Part shown: positions 22,701-34,800 of the stretch, one piece after another
Layout: each line of letters opens with the position of its first letter
Numbering within the stretch: the first letter of the stretch is position 1
NCBI GenBank assembly: GCA_014058105.1
Contig: JACGCM010001844.1
Coordinates: 1,364,001 to 1,428,000 of the forward strand
DNA: 64,000 nucleotides
From: Kingdonia uniflora
Taxonomy: Eukaryota; Streptophyta; Magnoliopsida; Ranunculales; Circaeasteraceae
Reading direction: 5' to 3'
Program-made: the position numbers and the translations under genes
The notes under the pieces: model-generated
Databases searched by the model: none
What the model was told of the DNA's origin: nothing
The model's input: the letters and a program-made list of their open reading frames with translations, nothing else

Positions 22701-22949
22701 CCGTGGTCTTCTCTATATGCAGAAACATTTGGTACGCAAGTAATAATTGGCGCTCAGATGGACTCAAGATTACAATCCATAAAATCACGTTGAACATCCT
22801 AACGGATATCGCAGATGCTGCCCACCTCTCTCAACATACGATGAACAACACAGTTCATGACCTGAAGATCATAAAGGCGTTAAATGTTTAATGCAAACCA
22901 CAAAAACCCAACAACTTCGAGAGCTGCAGATGGTTGCTCCCTAAAGCGA

Positions 22950-23400
22950 ATGAGGTTAAAATTTGTTGTGATTGATTGGCTATGGGAAATCCAGGACCGG
23001 CGGGGATTGGTATAATGTACAGAAATAACACCGGGGAGGTCTTGGGCACTTTCAGCAAATCAATTGGTCAAGCTACAAACTATATAGCAAAGACCACTGC
23101 AATCATATCGGGCGTTCAACGTGGTGTAGCACTCGGTTGGAGACGAGTTTAAGTTATCTCCGATTCAGCTGCAGTTATTAAAGCTTTCCTAAAAGACAAT
23201 ATACCATGGTCTCCCAGAACAGTGTGGAATCTGATTACTCCTCTCCTTAGAACATCCGATTAAGTCATGTATGGAGAGAATGCAACTTCTCTGCAGATCA
23301 CCTCGCATGGAGAGGGTCAGACCCAGAATAGCCTATGGAAGAATGGAATAACGGCAAACCAAACTACCTATAGGACATCGAAGAACACACCGTATAATAC
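22950..23400 (+). pseudogene. LINE ORF2 C-terminal RNase H domain
   Basis: The sequence GNPGPAGIGIMYRNNTGEV, then TTAIISGVQRGVALGWRRV, a stop, and VISDSAAVIKAFL matches the plant LINE RNase H (GNPGxAGxG, TAxxxGL, ESDSxxV). Catalytic Asp of SDS is present. A 3' UTR follows, up to the poly-A at 23605. Confidence 0.75.
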
Positions 23401-23620
23401 TTTATAGTCAGAAGGAGGTGAACATCTCTAGCACTATACTAGGTGACTCGGCCTTTAATATTTTCTCAGTTTTTTTTCGTAGTTACTTTGTTGGTTTTTA
23501 CCAGGGCTGCCAGTATATGCACTAGTGACATGTACTTGTAAATATCAAGCAACCCTTGCACTCGATTAGAAATATTCCATAATATATCCGACTAAAATTT
23601 CTGCAAAAAAAAAAAAAAAA

Positions 23621-23717
23621 CATTAAATATGTCATTTCTTTTCAACTTTCAACACCGCAAATACACGGGGTTTTTCTCAACCGAAGCCCCTCGTGCTTTC
23701 AGTTGTGAGGGAGCGAT
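23621..23717 (+). mobile_element. Tat-1 3' internal end with polypurine tract
   Basis: The piece follows the LINE and ends in GTGAGGGAGCGAT, the polypurine tract, next to the LTR. TCAACCGAAGCCCCTCGTG aligns with the - strand of Tat-2 at 3125-3155. Confidence 0.75.
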
Positions 23718-24292
23718 TGTAGAGACCTATCCCTCGAGCTAACCCAATTTGAACTACCTCCATATCAGGCTCACGCATTTAACACATAATATTAAACAGT
23801 TTGCATTGACACTTATCCCACAAACTAATAAAGAGCGTGGATCTAGCATAACAGAAGAATATGAACAAGTCAAAGACACATGTCTCCCACGAAATCAACA
23901 GTTACTCAGTCAACTACCACTTACCTCAGTGTTCGGAGAACGTGCATCAGCACGATAACGAGCTGCGGGTGAAACCTATATATATAAAGAAAAAGTTAAG
24001 AAGAGACAGAGACCAAGAAAAACCAGAAAAAGATACTATAAAGAAAAACTTCTTATTTACAATATCAAGTATTTCAAGTTCGAAAAATCACTTATAATAA
24101 GATATCAACCACAAACAATAAAAGTTAATGTTACTAAAACCCAACTCGAGATCGTGGCTTTTTACCTATTCAAAGGTTTTCCACGCTAAATCACATGTGT
24201 CATTTCTTGCTTTACATTAGATTTTGTCACAGGTACATTGGTGTAAGAGCTAATTCTGAGCCATTTCGAGCTAACGGAATTAGGCCATTACA
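23718..24292 (+). repeat. 3' LTR of Tat-1, 575 bp
   Basis: It starts TGTAGAGACC and ends GGCCATTACA. It is similar end to end to the LTR at 45443-46039 and to the reverse complement of 15945-16564. No target duplication can be tested, since the left end of the element is outside the window. Confidence 0.85.
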
Positions 24293-24374
24293 TTCCCAAT
24301 CTTTGAACCTAAGGAGTTTTTGACTTTTACTTTTGCCACCCAAGTTAATTAATGTCTCTAAAAATTTGAAGTCA

Positions 24375-25210
24375 ATGTGCTTAATTTCTTTTAGCGAAGG
24401 AATGGGGTGTTTAAGAAGTATATCTCCTTCAAAATTTTGTACACGAACGCCACAGACTTTCTGTGCATTTTCCAATTAAATCTTGATGGCATGGCAATAT
24501 TTTGATAATAAGATTGCCTTACATTAAGTCCTCCCTTAGTCTCATTTGTTAGCCCATAAGTCTTCCTTTAAGGTAAACCTGAATCTACTGGTAGTCCAAA
24601 TGAGAATATTTTTGATATCCCCTCCAACCTATGAACTCTTTGATTCAAAAAATTTCTTAGAGCATCTCTAGCAGCAAGTATGACTTTAGGTGTGAGCTCT
24701 GACAGGGGGCCACAAAAAACCCAACTCACACCCATCATCTCCCAACAGTGAGTTCGAGTTCCAGTTTGAGGATAAGAGTATATTACATGAATTTATATGA
24801 ATTTATTACAAAAAGACTCATTTACTGTGCAGTTTTCAACCAAATCTGATGACATAGCAATATTTTGAGGATAAGAGTATATTACATGAAGTTATCCATT
24901 AGTTTTGTTTGTTAACCCAAAAGTCTTCCTTGAGGTAAACAATGGATTCACGTGTCATTCCGAATATGGAATTTTTTTGTCATCCTCAATCTTCCAAACT
25001 ACGAGAAATTGTATAGTCTTTTACTTCTCAAATGATCCTAAAAATCTGGAGTCAGTGTTTCTTTTCTTTAAGTGAAGGAATGAGGTGTTTGAGAAGTATA
25101 TCTCCTTGAAAATATTACGCACAAAAGCCTAAGGTGCACTGTGCAATTTTCATCCTAACATGGAAATATTTTGACAATGAAAGTGTATTGTAACAAGTTC
25201 TCCTTCGGAT
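24375..25210. repeat. Diverged tandem repeat upstream of the HD-ZIP gene
   Basis: Three related units. Anchor 1: GTGTTT-AGAAGTATATCTCCTT at 24404 and 25086. Anchor 2: a CTGTGCA...CAATATTTTGA block at about 24462-24505, 24826-24870 and 25139-25175. Anchor 3: AAGTCTTCCTT-AGGTAAAC at 24560 and 24921. Spacing is about 360 and 307 bp. No ORF or known transposon is recognised. Confidence 0.7.
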
Positions 25211-25880
25211 TAATTTGTTTGCACAGTTTCTTTTCCATCTCGGTATATAAATGAGTTTTATTCTTGATGACCAAATCCCCATTTGTCTTAGAAACTTTAT
25301 TTCAATGTATTTATCCAAAAATACAATTAACCGGTCAGTAAGCGGGTTAACATTGGGATCATTGAGGCAGTTCTCGGAACATGACTAAGTGTCTTAGTTG
25401 TCCTTTAGTAAGTGTGCAACGAATCTCTCCTCCGCGATGAATCATTTTCCTTATTAGAAATAAATTTACCACGCGCTATGTAATAAATTCATAAAATTTT
25501 CTTAATTATCGAGATTCTGGATATAATTGTAAATAAGATCTCACCATGCTGAAAATTAATATCGTTCATGAACATCAAGCAAATTAGTCATTGCATATAT
25601 GATATCAACGAAAAGAAAAATAATTTACCACTCAAATTACCAAAACCCTACAATAAGACTCATTGGGAGCCTAATTCTACAATAACACTCATCGGTGACT
25701 TAAAACCGAAAAACATAACCGAGGAAGATAGGGGAAACGTTGACTTGTTAGTCTTTATCCAGTAAGGATTTGCCACGTGTCGAATTAACAGCGATTTTCA
25801 AGCTGTCGTCGATCCGTTTCTGTCAAAGAGAGTTAAAGTCGCAGTTATCCCACTCGTACGGTAACACTCTTTTAGAGAGA
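25211..25880. other. Intergenic DNA upstream of the HD-ZIP gene
   Basis: AT-rich; no ORF, RNA gene or transposon end recognised. It probably includes the distal promoter of the gene at 26256. Confidence 0.5.
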
Positions 25881-26255
25881 GAAACAATGGCAGAAAGAGC
25901 CATTTTTAGATAGTGAGTGAGGGTTCTCTCCTCCTTCATTACCCAAAAACACCCTGACATCTCTATTTATTTACATCTCTCTCTCTAACTACTCTCTTTA
26001 ATTCTCTCTCTTTCTTTGGTGAAGCTCTTTCATGGGAGCTTTGAAACAAACACAGAGATTAGGTTAAATCGGTTTAAGAAAGACAAACAAGTACTTTGTT
26101 ACAATACCCAGAGATCAGAATCTCATCTTTCATCACTTACTTATATGAACTTCATAATTAGGGTTTAAGTTTTATTTATAGAATATTTTTATTATTTTAT
26201 TAATTTGGGATTCTCTTTCTTTTTAGAGATCAAAAGCAAGTAGAGAGAGAGAAAG
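25881..26255 (+). promoter_or_regulatory. Probable core promoter and 5' leader of the HD-ZIP IV gene
   Basis: A TATA-like CTATTTATTTA lies at about 25966, followed by a CT-rich tract (25976-26025) common at plant transcription starts. A consensus acceptor (TCTTTCTTTTTAG) ends at about 26226, so a leader intron is possible. A short upstream ORF (ATG at 26032, 11 codons, MGALKQTQRLG) would lie in the leader. These are sequence inferences only. Confidence 0.4.
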
Positions 26256-29200
26256 ATGTTTGGTGATTGTGAAGTTTTGTCAGCAATGGGAGGTGGAAGC
26301 GTTTCAGACTCACTCTTTCCTTCTCAAGTAGTTCAAAACCCTAATTATAATTTCATGAGTACAACAATGATTACTCCTTTCAACCCCTTTCCTGGAATAG
26401 TTCCTGTAAGTGTTTGTTTCTAACAATGGGGTTTCGTTTTTGTGTTTGAAACAACACATACTTGTTAATGAGCTTTTGTTGCTTTGCAGAAAGAAGAGTC
26501 TGGGGTGGTTGCAATAGGAGGAAAGGAGGAAGCGGTGGATAGTGGTTCGGGGAGTGGGCATGTTGAGGGAGCTTCTGGTGGGGAGCAAGAGAATGATCAG
26601 CCGAATGCGAAGAAGAAGCGGTATCATAGACACACTGCTCGCCAGATCCAAGCGATGGAAGCGTAGGGTTTCTCTCCTTTTTGATTAGTCCATCATAAGT
26701 AGAAACATTGCTGTGGAACTACTATTTTATTCTATGCTAATTTCTATTTTAATGCGTTTTAGGGTTAGGGTATCTATCTTTTATTCTTTAATTATTTTTT
26801 CATTTTGGGAATTTAGTATGTTTATGGAGTACCCCCATCCGGACGACAAGCAACGAATGCGATTAAGCCAAGAGCTCGGCCTCAAGCCCCGTCAAGTCAA
26901 GTTTTGGTTCCAAAATCGTCGAACGCAGAATAAGGTGCGCACATTTGCATAAAATGTATTACTAATTTCAGTCTAAATATGTATTTTTTGTGGATAACAT
27001 AGAATCGCCATGCTTATATCTATACTTTTTTTGTGTATTAGGCACATCAAGATAGATCGGACAATGCGATACTCAAAGCTGAGAATGAAAGCCTAAAAAA
27101 TGATAATTTTCGGCTGAAAACGGCGTTGAATAACATTGTGTGCCCGAATTGCGGAGGTCCGGCCCTTTTGGGAGAAGTATCGTTTGAAGAGCAACATCTT
27201 CGATTTGAAAATGCACAACTCAAGGAAGAGGTACATGAATTAGTATCTAATTCTTACCTGTATTGACATTTATACTGTTATACAAAAGGGGGAAAATCCC
27301 ATAAAATCATTTTCGTAAGTCCTGTACGATTGTTTTATTGCAGATTGAGCGCTTCTCTTGCATTACTTCACGATATACGGGTGGCAGTCGACACATACAA
27401 TCACTAGGGCATACCTCACAAATGCTACTCCCATCCTTGGACCTTGACATGAATATGTACAATAGGCACTTTCAAGAACCGGTAGGGACGCCCACCAACA
27501 TGATTCCAATTCCGTCAATACAGGAGAACGCTATTCTCACTGCTGGTGGTGGGATTCTCATAATGGAACATGAGAAGCCTTTAGCACTAGAGCTCGCAAT
27601 GAATGTCATGGAAGAGCTAGTGAGCATGTGCCAAGTTGATGAGACACTTTGGGTCAGCAGTGGTAATGGGAACACAGAGTTGCTTAATGCGGAGGAGCAC
27701 TCAAGGTTGTTTCTGTGGAGGAGTAACTTCAAGCAAAATTCGGGGCAGTTCAGGATGGAAGCCACAAGGGAAAGTACGGTTGTTATAATGAATAGCATTA
27801 CCCTCGTTGATGCGTTCTTGGATGCTGTAAGGCCCTCCACTTTAAGCTTTTCTTATGTACTTTAGCACATTCTCAATTTTTTCATTTGGTGTTAATGAAA
27901 TTAAGACCTAATCATTGTATGGCACAGTTTGGAAAACCTCAGATCTTGAAATTTTGGTTAGTTTGTTATGATATTTCATTTTCATATTTCTAGGGAATAG
28001 ATTGAAGACTGCTTTTTAAATAATCAAGAAATCAAATGATCTTCAAAATACAAGTTCGTTACAATAATGTCTAGAAAGTAAAAGATATAATTTGAACAAT
28101 ATTGGTATCGTAGAATATTGATTTATGTTTATTTTATAAGAAGATATATGCATATAAGGAGGCATTGGTATTGGTTTAGACAATTTGAAAATCTGCATCA
28201 TAACTACTAGACCAAACTTAAATTTAATCTTTATGGGATGTTTGGTTATGATGTCTCTGTATTTCAGAAATATCTCCGTCCATTTTGCGTTTAGTCCTTA
28301 ACATGGGCACGAAGCGGATGATATTTTAGAAGAACATAATTTAGCAAGTGTCTTTTCTGTGTGTTATTTAACTTCCATTTGGTGGAGCTAGAAACCGCAG
28401 ATTGAAAGACGACTTAGGCCTAAAGCTACAGTCATCTTCATATATTCCCGCATTGAAGAAAATGAAAGAAAAGGACAAGTTTCATAACAAAGATGCCACA
28501 CTGAACTCAGTATAGTTTAGATTGTACTGTATCATAGGTTTATCAGAGATAAACTTTGGAACTTTTGAGGCAAGTCTCATATCAAAGATGCGGAAAGTCT
28601 CATATTTCCTTATACATCTCGTAAATTTGGCCTAGACCTTATCTGAAAGCAAAAACACGGCAACTCCTATAGTCAACCTAAACATGTATTCACCCAGACT
28701 AATGCTATGCATACTTCTATCTAATTTCTTTCTTGCTATTTATATTTCGCTCATTTATAATGCTTAAATAGCTCATTTGGGTTCTCTATCTGCACTAAAT
28801 TACTGGGGTAAGTGTAACTGAAAAATATCTAATACAATTGTAATGAATGTCTCAGAACAAGTGGATGGACCTGTTTCCCTCAATTGTCTCGCATGCTAAA
28901 ACACTGCAGATCATAACTTCGGGTCATCCAAATGGTTCACTGCACCTGGTAAGCTTCTAGAAGTATAATGAGATTGAGATGTTTTCTCGGAACAATATAC
29001 CATAATGGGTATGTAGTACATTGTGATAGATGATTGCTTATATTTAAAATCTTTATGGCAGATGTATGCGGAGTTGCAAGCCCTTTCACCTTTGGTTCCA
29101 ACGCGTGAGGCCCATTTCCTCCGTTACTGCCAGCAGAATCTACAAGAGGGAACATGGGTGATTGTTGATTTCCCCATTGATAGCTTCCATGACAGTCTTC

Positions 29201-31667
29201 AGCCTTCTGCTCCTAGATATCGAAGACGACCCTCTGGTTGTGTCATTCAAGATATGCCCAATGGGTACTCAAAGGTTAGACACACTTCCTTTTTCTGCAT
29301 ATCAGTTTTATATGCAGGGAATATATGTAATGCAATAAATAATTTATACCCATTGTTTGTAACATTATGCCATTATTTTTTAACATTATGACCCTACTTT
29401 TTATGAAGGGATAAATGAAATTCTACCCACAAAAAAAAACCCTTTATTTTCAAAAGTGAAATCCCAATGAGAATAATTCTTGGTGCTTCTTGTCTTCTTT
29501 GTTTCCGCATTATTGCATTCCTGAAACATGGTCTCTATGTGGAGGCTTTCAGTTCCCTATTTCTGGAACTGTATTAGGCGCCTGCACATGACCTAATTTT
29601 GGGAATAAGCATGATTTGTGTATTAATGGATACCGACCTAGGATCTGTATATATTATCTTATATGTAATTAGGATTTAGTAACTAGGCTACGATCAATGC
29701 TAGTCATTTTGGAACACTATGGACCTGACTCTTAAGCAAGAAGTAATTGCGGTTCCACAAATAATTCATTCATTTTAATTTTCAAAACTAAAACCCCCAA
29801 ATTGCTAGTTATTCTAGGTGTTCGTATGTTTCCATTTTTGCATTGTAGCATTCCCAAAACATGGTATCTATGTGGAGGATTCATTTGCAGATTTTTGGAA
29901 CTATATCGAAAGTAACACATTTCATGTTTATTTTCTTACCAAACTATGATTATTGTTTGTAAAATTAATTTGAATTCCATGTTTTCTTCTCCTTATGTAG
30001 GTAACCTGGGTAGAACATGCAGAGGTTGAAGATAAGCCAGTCCATGAGATATTTAATCACCTGGTGAGCAGTGGAATCGCTTTTGGAGCTAAACGGTGGC
30101 TTGCTGTCTTACAACAACAATGTGAGAGGCTCGCAAGCCTCATGGCAAAAACTATTTCCGACCACGGAGGTACTTATTCTATCATTGTTGTGAAGAAAAC
30201 ATATAATTCATATTAAAATCACACTGACTACCATAGGAACATATACATTATCGTGGTAACGTTTATGCACATATGTATGTAAGTGTTACAATTTTGACCG
30301 ATTACATTATAGTCGTGGGGGTTGATAATTGGTTTGATGCAGTTTTTCTTCCCATTAGCTATGAGCAATGTCTTGCTCTCATAGTATACAAATGCATCAT
30401 TGCACTATTTCCTTGTAACCTGACCTCACAACCTGATGAACAGTTTTGCGTTTTTTGTTGTTGTTGAAGACAGTCTTCCAGTATTTAGTACAAAAGTGAT
30501 GCACTAGTCTGCCGTAATATCAGTCACTTAGCCCTCCAGGATAAAATTAGAGAGCATAAATCAAATCCTAGCGTCATAGTGATGAAGTCATATGTTTTTT
30601 TTTCGTTTAGAAGTGTATGCGATTTGTTGTTGTACAATGTTGCAGCAATACCAACTATTGAAGCGAGGAGGAATCTAATGAGATTGTCTCAGAGAATGAT
30701 AAGGACATTCTGCTATAATATCACCACTTCAGGAGGTCAAGCGTGGACTGGGCTCACAGGTTCCACGGATGACAGTATTCGTATAACTACAAGGAAGAGC
30801 GCAGCACCAGGCCAACCCAACGGTATGATCCTATGCGGTGTGTCCACTACTTGGCTTCCATTTTCTCACGACCAAGTGTTTGAGCTTTTGAGGAATGAGC
30901 GCCGTAGATCTCAGGTTTGTATAATCAAATTGTCATCACTTTTATCTGTAAAATAACTTGGATATTTTGTTAATGCCTTGTTTGTTTATTTTTTGACAGT
31001 TTGATGTTCTTTTTAATGGGACATCATCGCATGAGGTTGCTCATATTGCTAATGGCTCCCATCCTGGGAACAGCATCTCTCTTTTGCGCATAGACGTAAG
31101 TAATTTTCCCGTCATCTGATGTTCTAGTAGTTATTACTCTCTTTTGTGATGATTTAATTCAGAAAACACGACCACAGAATATTTATGATTTTTTCTTTCT
31201 TACATGGCATACATATACAGTTGTTAGGCAACACGGCGCAGAATGTTGAGTTGATGCTGCAAGAGAGCAGCACAGACCAATCCGGGAGTCTTGTTGTCTA
31301 CACGACATTAGACGTTGATTCCGTGCAACTCGCCATGAGCGGTGGAGACCAATCGTACATCCCCCTCCTCCCTTTAGGGTACGTTATAACCCCGGCGCCT
31401 TCCGTGATTAACAACAATACCTATGGTAATAGCAGCGGAAATTCAAATGGGTCCACTCCGAGCTGCCTACTCACAGTAGGAGTCCAAGTGCTCTCTAGTC
31501 CATTGCCAGGAGCTAAAATCAGTGTCTCCGGTGTATCTGCGATCAATAATCACATTTGCAATGCCGTTCACCAAATCAAGGACACTCTCTTGAACGGCAT
31601 CGGCTGCAGCGGCACAGGCACAGGTGGAGGTGGCACTAGCTCATGTAACGACCTTCCGGAACCTTAG
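26256..31667 (+). CDS. HDG5: HD-ZIP class IV transcription factor, HDG5-like
   Basis: A nuclear homeodomain-leucine zipper protein of the class that controls epidermal cell identity. Exons: 26256-26405, 26490-26662, 26817-26934, 27042-27230, 27344-27826, 28856-28948, 29062-29274, 30001-30169, 30646-30914, 31000-31095, 31221-31667. All introns are GT-AG, phases agree, there is no internal stop and the product is ~799 residues. Homeodomain ~91-147 ([28 protein letters not shown]). Zipper-loop-zipper ~148-215 with the class IV CPNCGG loop at 181. START lipid-binding domain ~285-525. Class IV C-terminal domain with [36 protein letters not shown] and SFHDSL point to HDG5 rather than ANL2, GL2 or PDF2, from memory of the family. 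Homeodomain position 56, normally Met, is Asn. Subfamily choice is less sure than the class. Confidence 0.9.
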
Positions 31668-32618
31668 GTAGACCCCGCGGAATTACCAAATCCTCCCTGT
31701 CTTACAATTAGTTCAAATGACTAAAATGCCCTCCATTCATTAGTATTCAAGGGCATTTTAAGTCATCCAACTTGGTATGTTCGTACATTATGTATGGAGG
31801 ATATTATTGTCTTAGGTTCATTATAGATCGTAGAGCTTCTAAAGGAGAGTTCGGGACGCTACTCCTTCAGCGCAGCGAACTCCCCTAACGGGGGCGTGAA
31901 ACCCGGGAATATTACTAGGGGGTGTTGAGGTAATTCTGCTGAAGGTAAGGGGTATAGTGGTCAAAACAATTTTCTTCTAGAGCTATGTTTTTGTGTGTTA
32001 GAATAGTAAGATGTTGTGGAGATAGCTGTGAGTCTGACATGTGTAGTGATGATGGAGGGAGTCAAGAACGCACCAGGTTGGGACCCTTGGTTACTGATGA
32101 AGCTAGTGAGTGCTGGCTTTAAGCAGTCTTGGTTCGGGAATTGACTTCTGCTTTAAATGTTGTTGTTGTTTTTTTTTTCAAGAGTTTGAACTTTTGTTTG
32201 TGTTGTTGTTTTTGATTTCTGCTTCTCAACTATAAGTATTTATTGGAAGTCATCAGTTTTTATTATCATCATTTACTACCGCTGCTTGAGTCATATTCTG
32301 CTCCCTATTTATGGCTCTTGGGAATTGTTGTTACAGTTTAGTTTACAAGTTGCAATGGCTATAAATGGTGTCTGCAATGGTTTCCTAAAAATATTCAAGT
32401 TTGGTGTTTAAACAGGCCATCATTGAAAAACAGGTAAAAAGAGAAGTAGTTTTGCATGAGAACATCTCCAACAATTTTTTGTTGGAAGGATTTGGCTGGC
32501 CTAATGCACAATGCCCTGCGTTCTGTTCAATAGAGTTGGACTGTAACCCAAATCTTAAGAATGTGTTTAAGATGCAGGACAGAAAAGTGCAGTGATGCAT
32601 GCGTCTAATGTTATAAGC
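31668..32618. other. 3' flank of the HD-ZIP gene
   Basis: Presumed 3' UTR and intergenic DNA. A small + strand ORF at 32401-32595 is unrecognised and has no support. TAAGC at 32614-32618 is the left target duplication of the chromovirus. Confidence 0.5.
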
Positions 32619-32822
32619 TAATAGAAACTAAGTGCGGAAGCAAAACGATTTATTGAAATTGAAACTAGGGTTTTTAAAGTTTTCCCCAAAACTCACATGA
32701 ATCCCATAGACTAAGAGAATTGCCTACTCTATGAGGTTCCCTCCTATTTATTAACAAAAGCAACTACTAAAACATAAATAAGTATGTGCCTCGTGGGTCA
32801 CGATCCATCCCACGATCTATCA
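32619..32822 (-). repeat. 3' LTR of the chromovirus
   Basis: 204 bp, matching 36987-37125 plus 41823-41888. Next to it (32823-32838) the - strand reads TTAGAGGGGGAAAGT, the polypurine tract. Confidence 0.9.
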
Positions 32823-32899
32823 ACTTTCCCCCTCTAAGAAGAATTTGACCTCGAATTATGTAGCTTTATATAATCCTCGTAAAAAATTGGGTCCAAACT

Positions 32900-34160
32900 C
32901 GCAAAAGTTTCTTCCAAAATTCAAGAAATGTCTAACCAACATATTAGGAACTTTCTTCGCCCCGAATCATCAACCCTCTTATCAAGAATCTCATCTATAT
33001 CGTCTCGATAACGGATACCTGGTATAGGAGATATCGGTAATGGGGGTGAACCCTGTCCATGATAGTGTGATAATAACTTAACATTTACTGCCTTAGAACG
33101 GTTTCCCGTAAAATCAATCTCATATGCGTTATTGCCATACCTCTGAATAACAGTAAAAGGCCCCGTCTTGCATAGTAGAAGCTTAGAAGCTACACCCATT
33201 CGACGTTCCTTTTCAATGTATAACATACCCCACGTCGATGTCTATCTACTCGGCCCTTGACGCCTATATAAATGTAAGCTAGATGTTGTCGCCCGTCTGT
33301 ATGGATAGACCGAATAACTTCAGTGAACTCCGTAACACTATCTAAAATTGGAACAAGTTGAGGAATAGGAGCCAATTCAAGTACGGTATCAGGATTGTAA
33401 CCAATCATAATCTGGTCTAGAGCTATTAAATTGGAGATAGTCCTGTGAGCTGTTGACAGAGCTATTAAATCCGAACTCACCTTGCAATAAAGGGAAATCC
33501 CACTCCGTTGGCCTATCTCCTATAATACATCTCAGTAAATTACCCAAACTGCGATTGACGACCTCCGTTTGCCCATCCGTTTGTTGGTAGAAATTAAGTT
33601 GTAGAAAAACGTAGCTTGCAGCGAAGTAACCTCAATAATGTGACCCAAAAATGCCCTGTGAATCACCTATCTCTGTTTGACGTGATCGAGTGTAGTACTC
33701 CATATAAGGGAATGATCTCTCAAAAAAATATGCGGGCAACGTTTGCGGCGTTCTCAGTTTTATTGCAAGGAATGAAATGTGTCATCTTAGAAAATTTGTT
33801 GACCACCAAAAAAACAAAATCAAAACCCCTAACATGAGGTAACCCTGTCACAAAATTCATCGATATGTCTCTCCAAGGGCATGTCGGTATCGGTAAAGGA
33901 GTGTATAGACCCATATTTTGTTCTTTTCCCTTTGTCATTGCACAGGAATAACACTTTTGAATAAAAGTCTTGACATCACGTCGCATCGAGCCCCAAAAAT
34001 ATTTCTCCCGTATGAGAGTCATAGTCTTGACCACTTCGAAGTGTCTCCCTAAACCCTCTGTGTGAACCTTTGAAATGAGTCTCTATCTCATAGAAGAAGA
34101 AGGAATACATAACGCCGTTCTTTTCAAAAGATAACCATCATGTAAGAAGTAACCATCAAG
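32900..34160 (-). pseudogene. Chromovirus integrase with C-terminal chromodomain
   Basis: The zinc-binding part and core start at about 34034: YFWGSMRRDVKTFIQKCYSC, then PTCPWRDISMNFVTGLP and FDFVFLVVNKFSKMTHFIPC carrying the first catalytic Asp. C-terminal motifs at about 33200: KLLLCKTGPFTVIQRYGNNA and NVKLLSHYH. Then IDEILDKRVDDSGRRKFLI-CWL at about 32990 matches a chromodomain, which in chromoviruses can bind histone marks and target insertion. Frames change within the core, so it is inactive. Confidence 0.8.
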
Positions 34161-34213
34161 AACTCCTTGCCTTTGTTTATAGGAGGTATAAATTTGACTA
34201 AAGAAATCAACTT

Positions 34214-34800
34214 CTACTTACAAATCTCGTAACTCGCCGAACCCAAAAACTGAGGTGCAAAGTGTAACCAATAGGTGAGCTGTACGACTGTCCCGGTCGA
34301 CCAACCCATTCTCCTTTCCTTTGATATGTAACACATGAAACTGAAAACTCTTGAGTTACCCGAACCATTTTGCATGTCTATCGGTAGATACCCTCTGCTG
34401 ATTGTGCATATGTCATAGTGCATCATGGTCTGAATTGATAACGAACTCTCGGTGAACCAAATAGTATTTCCAGTGACACAGCGCTCGAACAACTGCGAAC
34501 AACTCAATATCATATGTGGAATATCGTAATTGAGCTCCTGACAACTTCTTACTAAAATTAGCAAGAGGTCATCCCGACTGAGATAATGTCGCACCAATAC
34601 CTGTTTTGCAAGCATCTATCATAACCTTAAACATAGGACCTGAAAAATCTGATATTGATAAGGCCGGGGCTGTGGTAAGCTTCTACTTAATCAACTGGAA
34701 GTTGGCATCTGCCTCTGTCGACCACTCGAATGGTACGTTTCCCATAAGGGATGTGATAAGTGCCATAATGCTACTGAACCCGTTAATAAAGCGTCAATAG
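34214..34800 (-). pseudogene. Chromovirus RNase H
   Basis: Diverged - strand stretch between RT and integrase. It includes a segment corresponding to the ALKAWRHYL region (ELQYSTYDIELFAVV-like residues at about 34535) and the ID-AF-K pre-RNase H connection near 34650. Heavily frameshifted. Confidence 0.5.

Larger units (their letters stand above)
17346..23620 (+). mobile_element. L1-type LINE inserted in Tat-1
   Basis: A 6.3-kb non-LTR element. The duplication AACATTAAA lies at 17337-17345 and again at 23619-23627, directly after the A-run at 23605-23620. Order: ORF1 with a DUF4283-like domain and zinc knuckle, endonuclease, reverse transcriptase, zinc-binding domain, RNase H, 3' UTR, poly-A. 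Each coding part is broken. Removing it joins two collinear pieces of Tat-1. Confidence 0.9.

Noticed and set aside
24657..24775. MITE-like GAGCATCTCTAGCAG and CATCTCCCAACAG words
   Set aside because: The two words are in direct, not inverted, orientation and no terminal duplication is visible.
31850..31915. Short GC-rich inverted words (CCCCTAACGGGGG) after the HD-ZIP gene
   Set aside because: A small hairpin without context; nothing to separate it from chance, and bacterial-type terminators do not apply here.
32401..32595. 64-codon + strand frame behind the HD-ZIP gene
   Set aside because: No domain, no homologue in the window, and within an AT-rich flank; chance frame.
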